64,000 nucleotides of DNA from assembly GCA_963920705.1 (NCBI GenBank), contig OY987237.1, positions 6,106,601 to 6,170,600 on the forward strand, written 5' to 3'. The translations under genes and the position numbers were made by a program. Below, piece by piece: positions 1-11,285 of the stretch. The DNA is from Odiellus spinosus. Lineage: Eukaryota; Arthropoda; Arachnida; Opiliones; Phalangiidae. A model generated the notes under the pieces. The model saw only the letters and a list, made by a program, of their open reading frames with translations, did no database searches and was not told the DNA's origin. Position 1 is the stretch's first letter; the number at the start of each line of letters is the position of its first letter.

Positions 1-2570
1 ACAAAGTTGGGTCAATCGACTTTGCGGACATTGTCTTCCAGGATAAGTAATTGAAATTCGAAGGTCACCGTCCCGGTTTTCCGTCAACTCTTTAACGTAA
101 CTGTCTTCCTCGAATTTTAAAGGTACGATGGTAGGAACTTGAGAACTAAGATAGTTATCGATACTTAAAATATCGATGGTGAAATGACTCTCGCATAACT
201 TATTGATTCTATCTCGAAAGTCTCGATGAATAAAATAGTCTACGTGGAAAGAATCATCCATTCTATAGAAGACTAGAGTGAAAAGATTATTCGCCGGTGA
301 TAAGTAGATGCAATTCAAGACGTACTTTCCGTTCGAGTAACCCGTAACGACGTGGATATTTGAACTGCGCCTACGGTTGAATTCGTTAATTTGGTTTTCT
401 AAATTCTTCCGCGCCAAGTTCACCTTTAGGTAATAAACCGCGAAGAATTCGTAAATCAACTGGTGTTTCACTTGATAAGTTTGGCCATTGTCGCTGAATA
501 ACAAACCCAAATTTTGAACCAATCGCAAATCATCTTTCTCAAAATGGTTGTTTTCGAAAATTGTATCGTAATAAGCGTCACATTTTCCCATATTCCATAG
601 AACGCGTCCTATTCGACGAAAGACCAATTTGACTTCTTTTTCCAAGACTTCACGCCGCTCCTTTCGTTTGGATTGTTTTAAATACTCGATTCCCTCTAAA
701 ATTAACATTTTCCTTAGACATTCGTAAGTGGTTTCCGGCTTGTATTTCTGGTAGATGTAGTAACAAACGACGTACATTCGAGGGGACATATCTTCGACGA
801 ATTCCAAGCCTAATTGCCGCAAACTCTTCTCGAATACAATGGCGCTTTCTTCGTCAATTCCGAAGGTGTTTTTTATCATATTTCGATACTTGTTTTTGGG
901 GATTCCTTGCAAAGACAGTTTCGAGTCGAAATTGGCCAAGAACTTCTTTGAACATTTTTCTACGCTTTCCGAAATCGAGAATACGATGAGAGCCGATTCA
1001 AACACGTTGGGATTCTCGAACCCTCGTTTAAAAAAATCTTTGATTTTCTCTCGATGATTTTCATCCGTTATAAACTCGTAACCGTAGATGAAACAGATGA
1101 TCCGGTCACCGTACTGTCTTATCAGTTGTTCAGTGTCGGTGAAGTCTTTGAGATCTTTGTTATTCTTGCGTATATAATTAATAAGTATGTTTTCGAAAGT
1201 TTCATCGTTACTTAGGTTCAAGTTAGTGACGTCGCACAAAACCAGTAATCGGTAGCCGGTGGTGTCGAAATACAGACAACTTCCCTTTCCCGCTATGTGC
1301 AGCGCCGTGTGTCGCAACCATATTTTTTTACCCATTCCGTAATTAGCTACTAGTAGGAATCGCCTATGACCATTTGAGTCGCAGTACCTCGAAAGAGGGG
1401 TTGGTAATATGTCAGGATGTATGAAAACCTTTTCGAGATGGAACGAGAAGTCTTCGTCGGTTTCTAACATGAATATTTCATTGAAGTTATTCTTGTAACC
1501 CAATTTCAACGTCTCATTCAGTTGATTGAGCGCTACAATAAAAAAAAAATATCAATGAACCAAATTTGGAACGCGTTTTATTCGTGTTTTAGAGTATATT
1601 AATAAAGGCTAAATATTTTGATATCATTTTCCCAGCTCCTCTCGAATATGAATAAAAGTAACTTTATATTTAATGTACTAACCATAGTGATTTTAATATT
1701 TAAACAAATTTAATAGGTGGGTTGAAAATGAGCGTTAGTGCTCGAAAGGCTTCCAATACATATTAACATTTTTGAGGTTTAAGCCACTCTGATTATTAAA
1801 ATTGTTTGAATATCTTTATCCCTTCCAAGGGCGTAACAGAATATGTAGCTAAGGTGTCTGCTCTAGAATTTGCCCCTTCTATTTTCCCTTATGCACACAT
1901 CCTAGCTGAACAATTTGTGATGGTCAACGTCGCCTGCTAAGCGAGAAAAGAAGGCGACTTTAAAGGGGCTTTAAGGGAGTTAGGTTTTTTTGAATAATAA
2001 TCCCCTCTATACTCGTGTTAATTTGCAAACACTAATTGATTTTATTTCGTCTACTAACTGCCAGAAAAAAACAAACTGCCAGGAAACAACGATTGAAAAA
2101 TGTACGATATTATTTTACGCCTACTTTCCAAATGAGCTCTTCGTCTTCCATTGGCTGGCATTTCCATTTCATTGGGAACAACATAGGTTCTATTATCATA
2201 ATAAACTCCATACACCTTTGGTTTCTAAAAGTATGGAATTTTCGACGTGAAAACAACAAATTAATTTTATAAACGTTAATCTTTACGTATGATCCGATCG
2301 CCCAAGTGAGAATCTTTGAACCAAGTGTCAGTATTCCGTTTACTTTGTTTATGTTTATGAAATTATTTGAACCATTTTTTATATCATCCGTATTAAATAC
2401 CTGAACATAACGTCACAGTTCAATTTTAATTATAAGCAAATTAATTTAAAGAAAAAAAGTCTTACTCTTCCATTGTTATTGCTTTCAACTGATACCAACT
2501 GATTTATTTCCGAACTTGCATCGGTCGCATTCTCGGTAGTATCAACATGGGAATCATTTTCATCTTGTCT
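1..2570 (-). CDS. NLR-1: NACHT-like (STAND NTPase) protein, partial
   Basis: The main exon is 1532..1. It opens after a TTGTAG acceptor in phase 1 and stays open for 510 codons to the window edge, so the C-terminus is missing. The order fits a NACHT module. A hydrophobic 'FHLEKVFIHP' segment precedes the nucleotide-binding core. A P-loop-like 'ANYGMGKK' lies near residue 63 of the exon, followed by a Walker B-like 'IICFIYGYEF' and a long helical tail. The Walker A Ser/Thr is Lys, and the Walker B acids are largely gone, so catalysis is doubtful. Upstream candidate exons are 2570..2466 (35 codons, phase 0 both ends) and 2400..about 2119 (about 94 codons, with 'ILTLGSKILTWAIGSYV'). A weakly supported 25-nt exon at 2057..2033 would restore phase 1. 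No start codon was found. It is clearly paralogous to NLR-2. Such proteins usually act as cytosolic sensors; the ligand is unknown. Confidence 0.72.
1805..1975. repeat. Dispersed repeat shared with 25740-25870
   Basis: Shared stretches include ATGCACAC, AGCTGAACAATTTGTGAT/AGCTTTGACTGTACAATTTATAAT, and CAACGTCG(C/A)CTGCTAAGC followed by GAAAAGAA. Both copies are worn, with no clear ends. Confidence 0.5.
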
Positions 2571-2897
2571 CTAAGTAGATTTAGAGAGGGTAAATTAAGT
2601 TTTCCAATAAAATAATCTCTACTCGCTTGTTTAAATCACTGGTTATTTAAAGAAAACTTAAGACTTTGTCTAGAGTTAGGCTTAGCTAAGTTGCGCATAA
2701 AGACCCTCGCTAATTGTCATTTTTAAATGAAATGCGATATTGGTGCATGTAATGGATGAAATAGTAAATTATTCATTGTAGAATTTTTAATTTTACAGCC
2801 TCTTTCAGGTCAAACTTTCAACAAAATACTGTTTTGTTACAAAACTGAACAGCCGAGCCAAAAACGGCAGGTTTGTTCATATTTTGTGCATTTGACT

Positions 2898-2982
2898 AAA
2901 CCGTTGGTCATATGTACCAGATGAACAGTTACCCACCATTTCTGGTTGTATGTGGGTAACTGGGTACATCATCCGTGGTTTA
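2898..2982. repeat. Imperfect hairpin
   Basis: AAACCGTTGGTCATATGTAC and AACAGTTACCCAC pair with GTGGGTAACTGGGTACATC and CCGTGGTTT with several mismatches. It is upstream of the NLR-1 exons. Confidence 0.55.
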
Positions 2983-3950
2983 TGGATTACAATAAATACC
3001 GGTGTAAAGCAACTCTTACTTCGTTAAGCCTTTGCGTAGAATGAAAAAATACTTTGCATTTCGCGTACAATATTTGACCAATTATAACAAGAAGAGCCCC
3101 GATTATGATATTCCACATTATTTTTGTTGACAAAAATAATTAAAATTTAGAGCTTCGAATGACTTGTCTTTTACTCTTCTCCGAAACAATTCGTGTTGGT
3201 GTTAAACGCTTTCTTCGAGAATCATCTAGAAAAAATACTTTTGTCTCATTTACTGATAAACTAAAAAAAAAGTTGCGTATTGCTTAGACATTTACCTTAA
3301 CATCTTTTATCTATTCCTAGCTAATATAGATCAGGTAACAATAGTGGCTGGAAACCCAATGAGGCTTAAACATAGTCAATCCGTGTATAAATTCCTATTG
3401 TTAAATGGATGCACTTTTGTTGAAGAGTATTTTGTACTGTAGCGAAACCTGGAGCGGATTAACAAACAGTATTAAAATTCATTAGGATAAAAGTAGTACT
3501 CTTAAAGGGAGGATAAGTTCTTGCCCAAAGATGTAAGCTACAGCTTCACTTTCCTGCCACTACGTCTAACATCTAATCTCTAAAATCGGCGCAAGTTACC
3601 AGACCAAGAAAACCAGACGTCCCGCGCGTTAACAGACGATTTTTCGTTTTAATTTATATTCCTTTTAAACTGGAGTATCAGTTTGGTTATCCGTCAGGTG
3701 TTTTATCTTCATTACAGAATTGCCATATAACGCGATAGATAAGATTTAACCAGAGCATATAGTAAATTTTCTATTTCTCTACATTGTCTCTTGTTTGTTA
3801 AACTTTCAAAAGTATTTATCAGAAGCCTTTAATTTATTTGTTATTGGTAGATACGTAATTCAAAATACTACATTTCGTGTTTTATCACTTTCCTCGTTTT
3901 GCCTTTATTAATTCGATGCCTGTGAACAGCGGGCATAATTAATAAATAAT

Positions 3951-4041
3951 AAGCTGAGTTTTAAAAGGAGCGGGTAGCGGGCAAAAATTCAGCGGGTGCA
4001 AGATTTTTGCCCGCTACCCGCTCCTTTGAAAACCCAGCTTT
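3951..4041. repeat. Long hairpin
   Basis: Arms of about 38 bp containing GGAGCGGGTAGCGGGCAAAA and its complement pair around a 13-bp loop. It is much richer in GC than its surroundings. Likely a small fold-back element. Confidence 0.8.
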
Positions 4042-5515
4042 AAAGTCTCTATTGTAATTGATTTATGAACCAATGAGTAGTTTCCGTTAGCGGTGGGAAA
4101 TTTTGTTGCAACAGTGTTGCCAGTCCCTTAATTGGTGTGCCAATTTAGCTAACAATTAAGTTACATAGTAGATATACTCATTATTGTACCAAGATGACTG
4201 AGAGGTGACGTTGAAGTTGTAGCTTCTAAAAAATCTTTAAAATATTCCTTAGAACCTGTTCTTTTTAAGAACCTGCTAAGTTATAAGGTCGCTTTCGCGA
4301 AGTCGTATACCGTTGAGTATCAAAATTATCGTAGTTATCGAAATAAACTATGTCATATATCGGGAAAAAAACAAACCAAAAAAACTATATTTTTGTCATT
4401 TTTATTTTGAAGTCTCTTAAGAACGCCACAACCGGCCACAACCCGCCACAACCCAGTGGTAAAAAGTTCTGAATATGGCTTTTTAATAGTGTGGTAAATA
4501 ATGGTGACAGCCTCATTTTAAATTTGAATAAATTTGCATTTTATTAATAATATTAATTCCTTGCATAAATATATTCTCATATAATTGAACAAGTTTGAAA
4601 TATCAGTTGTAAAAATTATTTTTTCTTTATTTAATATATATTTTCATCACTTACAATGCATTACTATAATGATTCGTATCATAAAACAAATTTTCTGATT
4701 TAGTTCATATATTTTTATTATTGAATTTAATTACCACTATGAATTAAATATTTAAACAACTTTAATGTGACAGATACTTCATGGTTTAAACATCAATACT
4801 GGTTTGTGGAGGAACGTCAAGATTTTTAGATTTAAATGGAGTAAAAAAAAGTCATTCCTCCACTCAAATATATTTGACTGCGCTTAATTACTGCAAAATT
4901 AAGGTTTAAAGTCAGCGTTTTAACTCCCGTCAGACTTCTTGTTCCACGTAGAAAAAGGGATACCAACCAATCAGAATTTTTCTTTGTGAAAGTCGTCGTG
5001 CTATGATAGATAGCGCCACAGTCTCAGAATACCTTTGCTTGAGAAAGATGGCGCCACCTTTTGGGGACTTGCCGCTTGTAAATATAATTTTGTTATAATA
5101 ATACGAAATGTGATTAGCTCGCCTCCTTTTATATTCAAAGCGAGATTCAAAATGGTGGTCGACCTGTATGTTATAAATTTAAAAGTACCGTTTTTTTTCC
5201 ATTTAATTATTCTTGGTTACTTTTTGTACTAAATAACATATTTCATGGTCTGTCTCCAAGAAATCTAAAAATTAAGTAATCGCATGTTGCTCACCATTTC
5301 TTTCAGTCTCCCTTTAAACCATGATGTATCTCTCATTAATAAAAATGGTTTACAAATTATAAGTGTTTAATTACATGCATACGTGTAAAATAATAAGAAG
5401 AAAAGGGGGGCAATCTCATTAGTATAATTTGAAATTGCTATATTCGTGAGACTTTAATTTACTGATTACGCAAAGTCTCTTCATGCATAACCCAAAACCC
5501 TCGCATTTCATGGGC

Positions 5516-6154
5516 TTAAAGGGAGAGTAAAGTAATGAAACAAGTTGATTTCTTTTGATAATATTATGAGAAATCTGCAGCAATTTGCCAATCTTACCAG
5601 ATAAGCTTGCATTTTGGGAAAAATATTACAGATTTTATTGGATAAATTCGATTTTAAAGCGTAAAAATGATTAAAGCGCACCAAAATTTCAATCTCCTGT
5701 AAAAAAATTCCAGGGGTGAATTGATGGATAGAGTTGGTATCTTCCTCGCATACTTAATCGTAAAACGGCGTCTGCTTATTTATTGGCCCCGCCTCCCCAC
5801 GGCCAATAAATAAGCAGACGCCGTTTTACGATTAAGTATGCCAAATGATACCAGAGGTTAAAGTAGTCTCCTTCAACCTGCGTAAAAGATGTTGAGCCAC
5901 GGGTGGGATTGAGCCCACAACAACAAATTAAACCTTTGGCCCATCATATTTTACACGGGTGGGTAGAAGATAGTATAAATAATTTTGCGGTTAATTAAGA
6001 AAATTACGATTTGAGGGGATTTTAAGTAGTGTTTTCATGCATATTTTAATGTTTCTAATCGATCAAATAGCAGGTGTATTGTCTTCTTTATCCTTTTTGT
6101 GTATCGAGAATTCTCATAGCGCATTTTATTAAATAAAATCAACTTGTTTCATTA
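5516..6154. mobile_element. TTAA-AGGGAG fold-back element A, right tip missing
   Basis: The left end TTAAAGGGAGAGTAAAG is followed by TAATGAAACAAGTTGATT. The latter recurs inverted at about 6137-6154, but the last 17 bp are absent and element B follows directly. A perfect inverted repeat with 40-bp arms (5749-5788 and 5801-5840, 12-bp loop) lies inside. Confidence 0.7.
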
Positions 6155-6156
6155 GT

Positions 6157-6407
6157 GCATGCAATCTAACAACAATATTAAAATAGAAATAAGTTTAAAA
6201 CTTACAATCAAAATAGGCTTAGCTGGATTTATGGAGATATCATAAACTCCACGTATACGGACTTCCGACCAATGACATTGATCATGGACATCCTGCATTC
6301 CCCGTTGTCATTGGTCGCTAGTCCTTCCAGCTAAGCCTATTTGACGAGTAAGTTTTAATTTTTTTTTCTAGTTTAGTATTTGTTGTTAGGTTACATTCTC
6401 CCTTTAA
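6157..6407. mobile_element. TTAA-AGGGAG fold-back element B, left tip missing
   Basis: It ends CATTCTCCCTTTAA at 6407. Inner arms carry AATAGGCTTAGCTGGA (about 6210) and its complement (about 6327). The left TTAAAGGGAGAAT is missing, and the body starts right after element A. Its end lies 13 bp from the NLR-2 stop codon. Confidence 0.75.
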
Positions 6408-6420
6408 CACGTGCTTTATC

Positions 6421-8301
6421 TTAGACTGAAAGCTCAGTAGGTGATGTAGTAGACTGAAACGTGGCTTTGTCCACGCGTTGGCTTAATTTTTGATTCTCCA
6501 TATCGTGGTTTTGAACGCAGTTCATCAACTCGCGACAAACATTACGTAGAAAAACCTTTTCATTCGGTGGTTTGTTTTCGAAACTTCGAAAAACGTAAAA
6601 CATGACGAAAAAGGCGAGGGGTATTTCGGACAAATGTCTACAAACTCGCAACGCTGTAATGTAGTCTTTAAAATCTTCCATGTGGTATTTTAAGTCCCTA
6701 ACCGCGGAAGATACCAATGTAAAACTATAGTCCTGGTTTAAAACTTCCACTCTCGCTAGGTAAGTAGCGAGAGACGTTAAGAATTTCGATTTCGTGTCTT
6801 GAATTGGTTCCAACTCCATGTTTTGAATCACCCCATCTTTTCTCAATTTCTCCGAGTAATATATCAATTCATCCATGGCCGTTTTTTTCTGTTTTTCGAA
6901 GCTATATATTTGGTGGAAATTTTGGGAAAACGATGCCTGTACCCTTAACTGTTGATTATAGATATCCAGGATATTTTCGTAATCGGATGACATCATTGAT
7001 TTGTGATTAAAAATTGTGGAACCTTTTGCGGACAACGATTCTTTAACCATTCCATCCATTCTTTGACGCTTATTCGTTAAGTATTCGTAACATTCTGTGG
7101 CCTTTGAATTCTTAAAACCACCGTAATTACGTCCCGCTGTCATATTTGGCAGAGCGTCAATCGTACTTCCTAGTAACTTGACGATACGTTCGCGATGATT
7201 CTGGAAACTTCGGCTGTCTTTCTTATTGTCCTTCATTAGGTAGACCAGTTCTATTACAAATAGATTTCTGTCCAAAGCGCCGTATTGCTTATATACGTAC
7301 ACGCTGTAGATCAAAACCAGAGGCGAAATCTCTAGTAAGAAAGACAAGTACATTTTCTTCATATTTTCAACAAAGATATCCTTTTCTTCGATATCGTCTT
7401 CGAAGAGTTTCTGTAAAAGCATATCAACGTTCGTTCGGTTGATTCGACTTAAGACGAAAAATTTCTGAAAGTACGTTAGAAAACACGGCGTGAAAGCCGG
7501 GTCTGTACAAGTTGCGAGGACTATGGTAGAATCCCCAAAGATTGAAAGCTCCTTGTTTTCGAGTTTCAAAACGAAGTCAACTTTTTCCTTGGCGCTAGGT
7601 GTTAAATTTTCATATCCGGAGAATATGCATAAGATATTGGACGAGTATTGTTGAATCAATTTCTTGGTAGATTCTAATCGGTTATTTGTCGAATAACTGT
7701 GACAAAATTTCAACAATATATCGTCTAGGGATTTCTTTTTGTCCCAGTCTCGAAACTTGCTCAAATCGCAAGCGATGAAGAGTTTAAAATTGAGCTTGTC
7801 TTCCAAGAAACGGAATTTTTCGTTTATGATGTCATTTACCATTTTTACGCATAATGTATTTTTCCCAGACCCGAATTCACCAAGAATAAGGATTCGTTTG
7901 ATGTTCGGGTCGGTTTCGAGGCAACCTAGAATGTCCGAGTAACTAGCTCGGGTTTGACGATCTTTTTTCTTGGCGTCATTTTCATTTATTTCCGGTTCCA
8001 CGAAGCAATAGTCCACCGAAATCTGAAAATCGGGGTCCGAAGCGACTGGAAACACGTAACGATTCGCTCTTCGATGAACGCGTAACATATTTTGCTTTAG
8101 GTCGGCAATGTCTGAAACATAATTTTGGCGATAAATTAGTATATTTATACTATTTACGAAGTTATCGTTTTATTTAAACTAGGCTTATATGATCATGAAG
8201 GTGGATCTATTACCCATCAGAGGCGGTTCTATTCCTTTGGCTTCTAGTTCACGCTCCCGTAGTATCTCAGTAATGAAGCTTTTTGAAGCCACAATACAGT
8301 G
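6421..8301 (-). CDS. NLR-2: NACHT-like (STAND NTPase) protein
   Basis: The main exon 8111..6421 encodes about 562 residues and ends in TAA. It starts in phase 1 after a TTTCAG acceptor. An upstream exon 8301..8214 (phase 0 in, phase 1 out) joins in frame and adds 'KSFITEILRERELEAKG'; the true N-terminus was not found. Counting from the Met at 8088, a P-loop 'GEFGSGKNTL' sits at about 70-79, with Asn where Ser/Thr should follow the Lys. A Walker B-like 'ILCIFSGYENL' sits at about 152-162, with Ser-Gly-Tyr-Glu-Asn in place of the usual Asp-Gly-x-Asp-Glu. A sensor-like strand 'STIVLATCTDP' and a winged-helix-like stretch follow. The remaining 250 residues look helical, with no leucine-rich repeats visible. 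The pre-P-loop segment and acceptor phase match NLR-1, so the two are tandem paralogues. The stop codon lies 13 bp from a mobile-element end, so the 3' end may be altered. Confidence 0.8.
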
Positions 8302-8713
8302 CTGAAAATGGATCGCGTTCTAATTTAATTTGTCAAGGAAGCTAACGCGTGAAACGCAATTACGTAAAAACCAGGGTCTTTATATTGATTTAACATATTA
8401 GTCTGTAATCATAAATTTCAATTTCCAGCTAGTGTACATAGCTTTTTTTCTCGCTTACAAGTTATAACCAAGACAATTTAACTCTCGACTCTAATTGTGG
8501 TGTTTGCCGAAGCTGAAACAGTAGATCAAGAGCTCTGTTTGCCTGTTTCCTACCTAAGGGTGTTGTAATTTCGTTTCATCATTCCTTCAAACTCTACTTA
8601 GCCTACATTGAGATCGGAGAACAATAACTCTTCCATTTCTTGTCTATTTCGACATAAAACTACCTATTTGGAAAAATACCAGTTAAAATACTAGCTAATA
8701 CATATCATTGTTA

Positions 8714-9199
8714 TTAAAGGGAGAATGAAAGGCCGAAACAACCTATTTTTAATCGATTAAGAATGCTAAAATAATGAGAAAAACAAGAATATAACTCACC
8801 AAAAATATTTCGTTATTTTATAATCAATTTCCAAAGTTCCGATGCTAAGCCTAGGCTGCCTAGCTCGGTGAACTAGGCTAGCACGACCTGTATTTATTTA
8901 AATATTCGCGGTTGTTCTTGTCGCCAATCACGAGCGAGTACGCATATTTTAAAAATACGCGTACTCGCTCGTGATTGGCGACTAGATCAGACGGGAATAT
9001 TAAAAAAAAATACGGCTCGTGCTCGCCTAGTTCGCCGAGCTAGGCAACCAAGGCTTAGCATCTGCAAGTTTCGGAACTTTGGAAATTGATTATAAAATAA
9101 CGAAATATTTTCGGTGAGTTATATTATTGTTTTTCTCATTATTTTAGTATTCTTAATCGATTAAAAATAGGTTGTTTCGGTCTTTCATTCTCCCTTTAA
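8714..9199. mobile_element. TTAA-AGGGAG fold-back element with long arms
   Basis: A 486-bp element with TTAAAGGGAGAATGAAAG at the left and its complement at the right. Arms of nearly 190 bp pair closely, around a short centre that itself contains an inverted ACGCGTACTCGCTCGTGATT. TTAA is the likely duplicated target. No open frame of note. Confidence 0.85.
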
Positions 9200-10322
9200 G
9201 GTGACTTTCTCACTTTGTATTCATCGTTCTCAGTGATTCGTGACACGTAGAATTCGTGAAACTTCTCTTCCTTAACATTTAGTTTCGTTTCATTCACTGC
9301 AATTTCAATTGTAGTAACTTCATCTTTCTAGGTGTAGATTAAGATTTTAAAAATGTAAATTAAATACTAAGTTATATTATCTATACAACTCAGTATATTT
9401 TCTAATATAACTACAAATTAATTTAAAAGGGACATACTTTGATGCTTTTAGGTTTGGCAACGGCAAGTACACTTCCACTAGTTTGCCTAATAAAGCTCAA
9501 AAATGTATGAACGATAGAGAAATTCATGATTCCAGTTTCGGTTTAACTTCGTCTCGATGTTGTGAGGTTTATTTTTGTTGAATGGTTCAACAAGTTTGGT
9601 TCGAATATTGTATGGTACATTAGTTTAGCAACGATGGGTGTAATACAAAAATACAATCAAAAATAGAGACGCGTCGACGCTGAACGTATCATCTGCAATT
9701 TATTATCTTACCTTACCTTTATCTTATCGATAAGCCAATAACAGTCATCTGTTAAAAACACAATTCGCGAGAGGATGTAAAGGTATATACAGCATTCAGA
9801 AAGCAGATAATTTTCTAACATTTGAAAAACGAATTGAAGTTCGCTTTTTCAGATGAAGGGGAAGACCGCGCAACCTTTATCTTTCTACCTTCCTTAACAA
9901 ACCTGGAAATAAAATTTTCTTTGTTGAATGGCAAAGCTGATAAGATATTATTTCAAACCAATTTATAACGGCCAAAGGGGTTAGAAAAATATATCTGGCT
10001 CAAACCTTTTGGAATGCGCGTAGAATTCTGTAAAAAGTGTTTATACAAAATTCCAGTCGAAAATAGTTAAACCACATACTCCCAAACAGAAGTTGAAACC
10101 GATTAATTTCCTCGGTAATTTCTAAGCTCTGCTATTGTTTGAATTTCAAAATCTAATATTTTTCAAATCGGCTGTATGTTGTCCTTTAAAATACTGGAAT
10201 TTTAACTAGATAGATAAAGGTTTAATCTGTACTTAAATTATGTGCGCAGTAGGAAAAAAAAACCCAAGGTATAATAACATTTAAAGGGAAAATGCTTTAA
10301 AATTATATTCTTCGTATATATT

Positions 10323-10660
10323 CAGAAGCCGATGAAACCCTCCTTAGAAGTCTATTACTCCCGGGTCTTGTCTACCCCTCTCTGTATGGGTTAGTTTCAA
10401 AAAGCGCGATTCGTACGCCTCCTAACGGTAGATATTTTCGGAGCGGGAGTTCGTCGAGCGAATATCTCTAGCAGCCTTGGAGTTCGTCAAAAAAACGTCG
10501 TCGTTTGTGGAGAGAGAGAATTTAGAATTTTCAGTAGACCGGGGGGTATGAAGTAGGACCCCTCCGATCTCTTAAAATTGTGAATTTTACCCATGCAGAG
10601 AGGAGCGCTATATGGAACATTATAGTAGTAGACTTCAAAGGAGGGTTTCATCGGCTTCTG
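10323..10660 (+). mobile_element. CAGAAGCC element, copy 1
   Basis: An inverted-repeat element of 338 bp with ends CAGAAGCCGATGAAAC and its complement. No matching target duplication is seen (ATATATT left, GTACAGT right), so this copy is old or recombined. It has no coding capacity. It abuts a 46-bp palindrome at 10661-10706. Confidence 0.85.
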
Positions 10661-10706
10661 GTACAGTGGAAGGCTGGCGAAGTACTTCGCTAGCCTCCCA
10701 CTGTAC
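10661..10706. repeat. 46-bp near-perfect palindrome
   Basis: The two halves starting GTACAGTGG and ending CCACTGTAC pair with two mismatches around a central AGTACT. It starts at the base after element copy 1 ends. It can form a cruciform with no loop. Confidence 0.75.
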
Positions 10707-11224
10707 TTCGCTCTGTGAAACATGCCCATCAATGGTTTAGGCTGCGACTCTGCAAAATTATGGAAACCTAGGACAAATAGAGGACGTAGTGTTAAGGGGC
10801 ACCCTGACCTGATTTAAAGGGAGTATAAAACTAAAATTAGTCTGAAAACGCGCGTGACATCTTGTTTCTCGACCAAACTTGAAGAGTTACATCGGGTAAT
10901 AAATTGGACCCAAAAATTGTGAAAATAAAGTCGGAAACTTTCTTTTTAAGCTACAATAAATTCCCTCGAAAACACCAAAGAAAAATTTGATTAAATTTGC
11001 CATTTTTTTATTAAACAACTCTTTATATAAAACAACTCTTTTGTCAGTACAAAAATCAAAATATATTAAAACTGTAATAATGATTTATAGTTTAGAAATT
11101 TCACCTTTGAAATTTCTTGAAAATATATTTTTTTTATTATTATAATAAGGAACATTATATATTCTCCAAACAAAATGAACGGAGATTATCAACACTAAAC
11201 GCGCAGGATTATTATACTAATTTT

Positions 11225-11230
11225 TTTATT
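11225..11230 (-). terminator. Poly(A) signal of the CXC gene
   Basis: AATAAA on the minus strand, about 56 nt past the stop codon of the CXC gene. This is the expected spacing for the cleavage signal of that transcript. Confidence 0.5.
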
Positions 11231-11285
11231 AGCTAGATCTTGTAGCTAATTTAAAACATAACTTGAAACACAACGGTATCGTTAA

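Larger units (their letters stand above)
2571..5515. other. Intergenic, NLR-1 to NLR-2
   Basis: Apart from two hairpins (2898-2982, 3951-4041) and one stray element end near 4503, I see nothing here. NLR-1 may have a further 5' exon in it, but no start codon with a fitting donor was found. Confidence 0.5.
9200..11224. other. Intergenic, NLR-2 to CXC gene
   Basis: It holds element copy 1, its adjoining palindrome and a worn TTTAAAGGGAG end near 10816. No exon was recognised. The N-terminal exon of NLR-2 may lie at 8302-9200 or here. Confidence 0.45.

Noticed and set aside
839-1057. Plus-strand frame of 72 codons
   Set aside because: It is antisense to the NLR-1 exon, which is open over 510 codons and has NACHT-like motifs.
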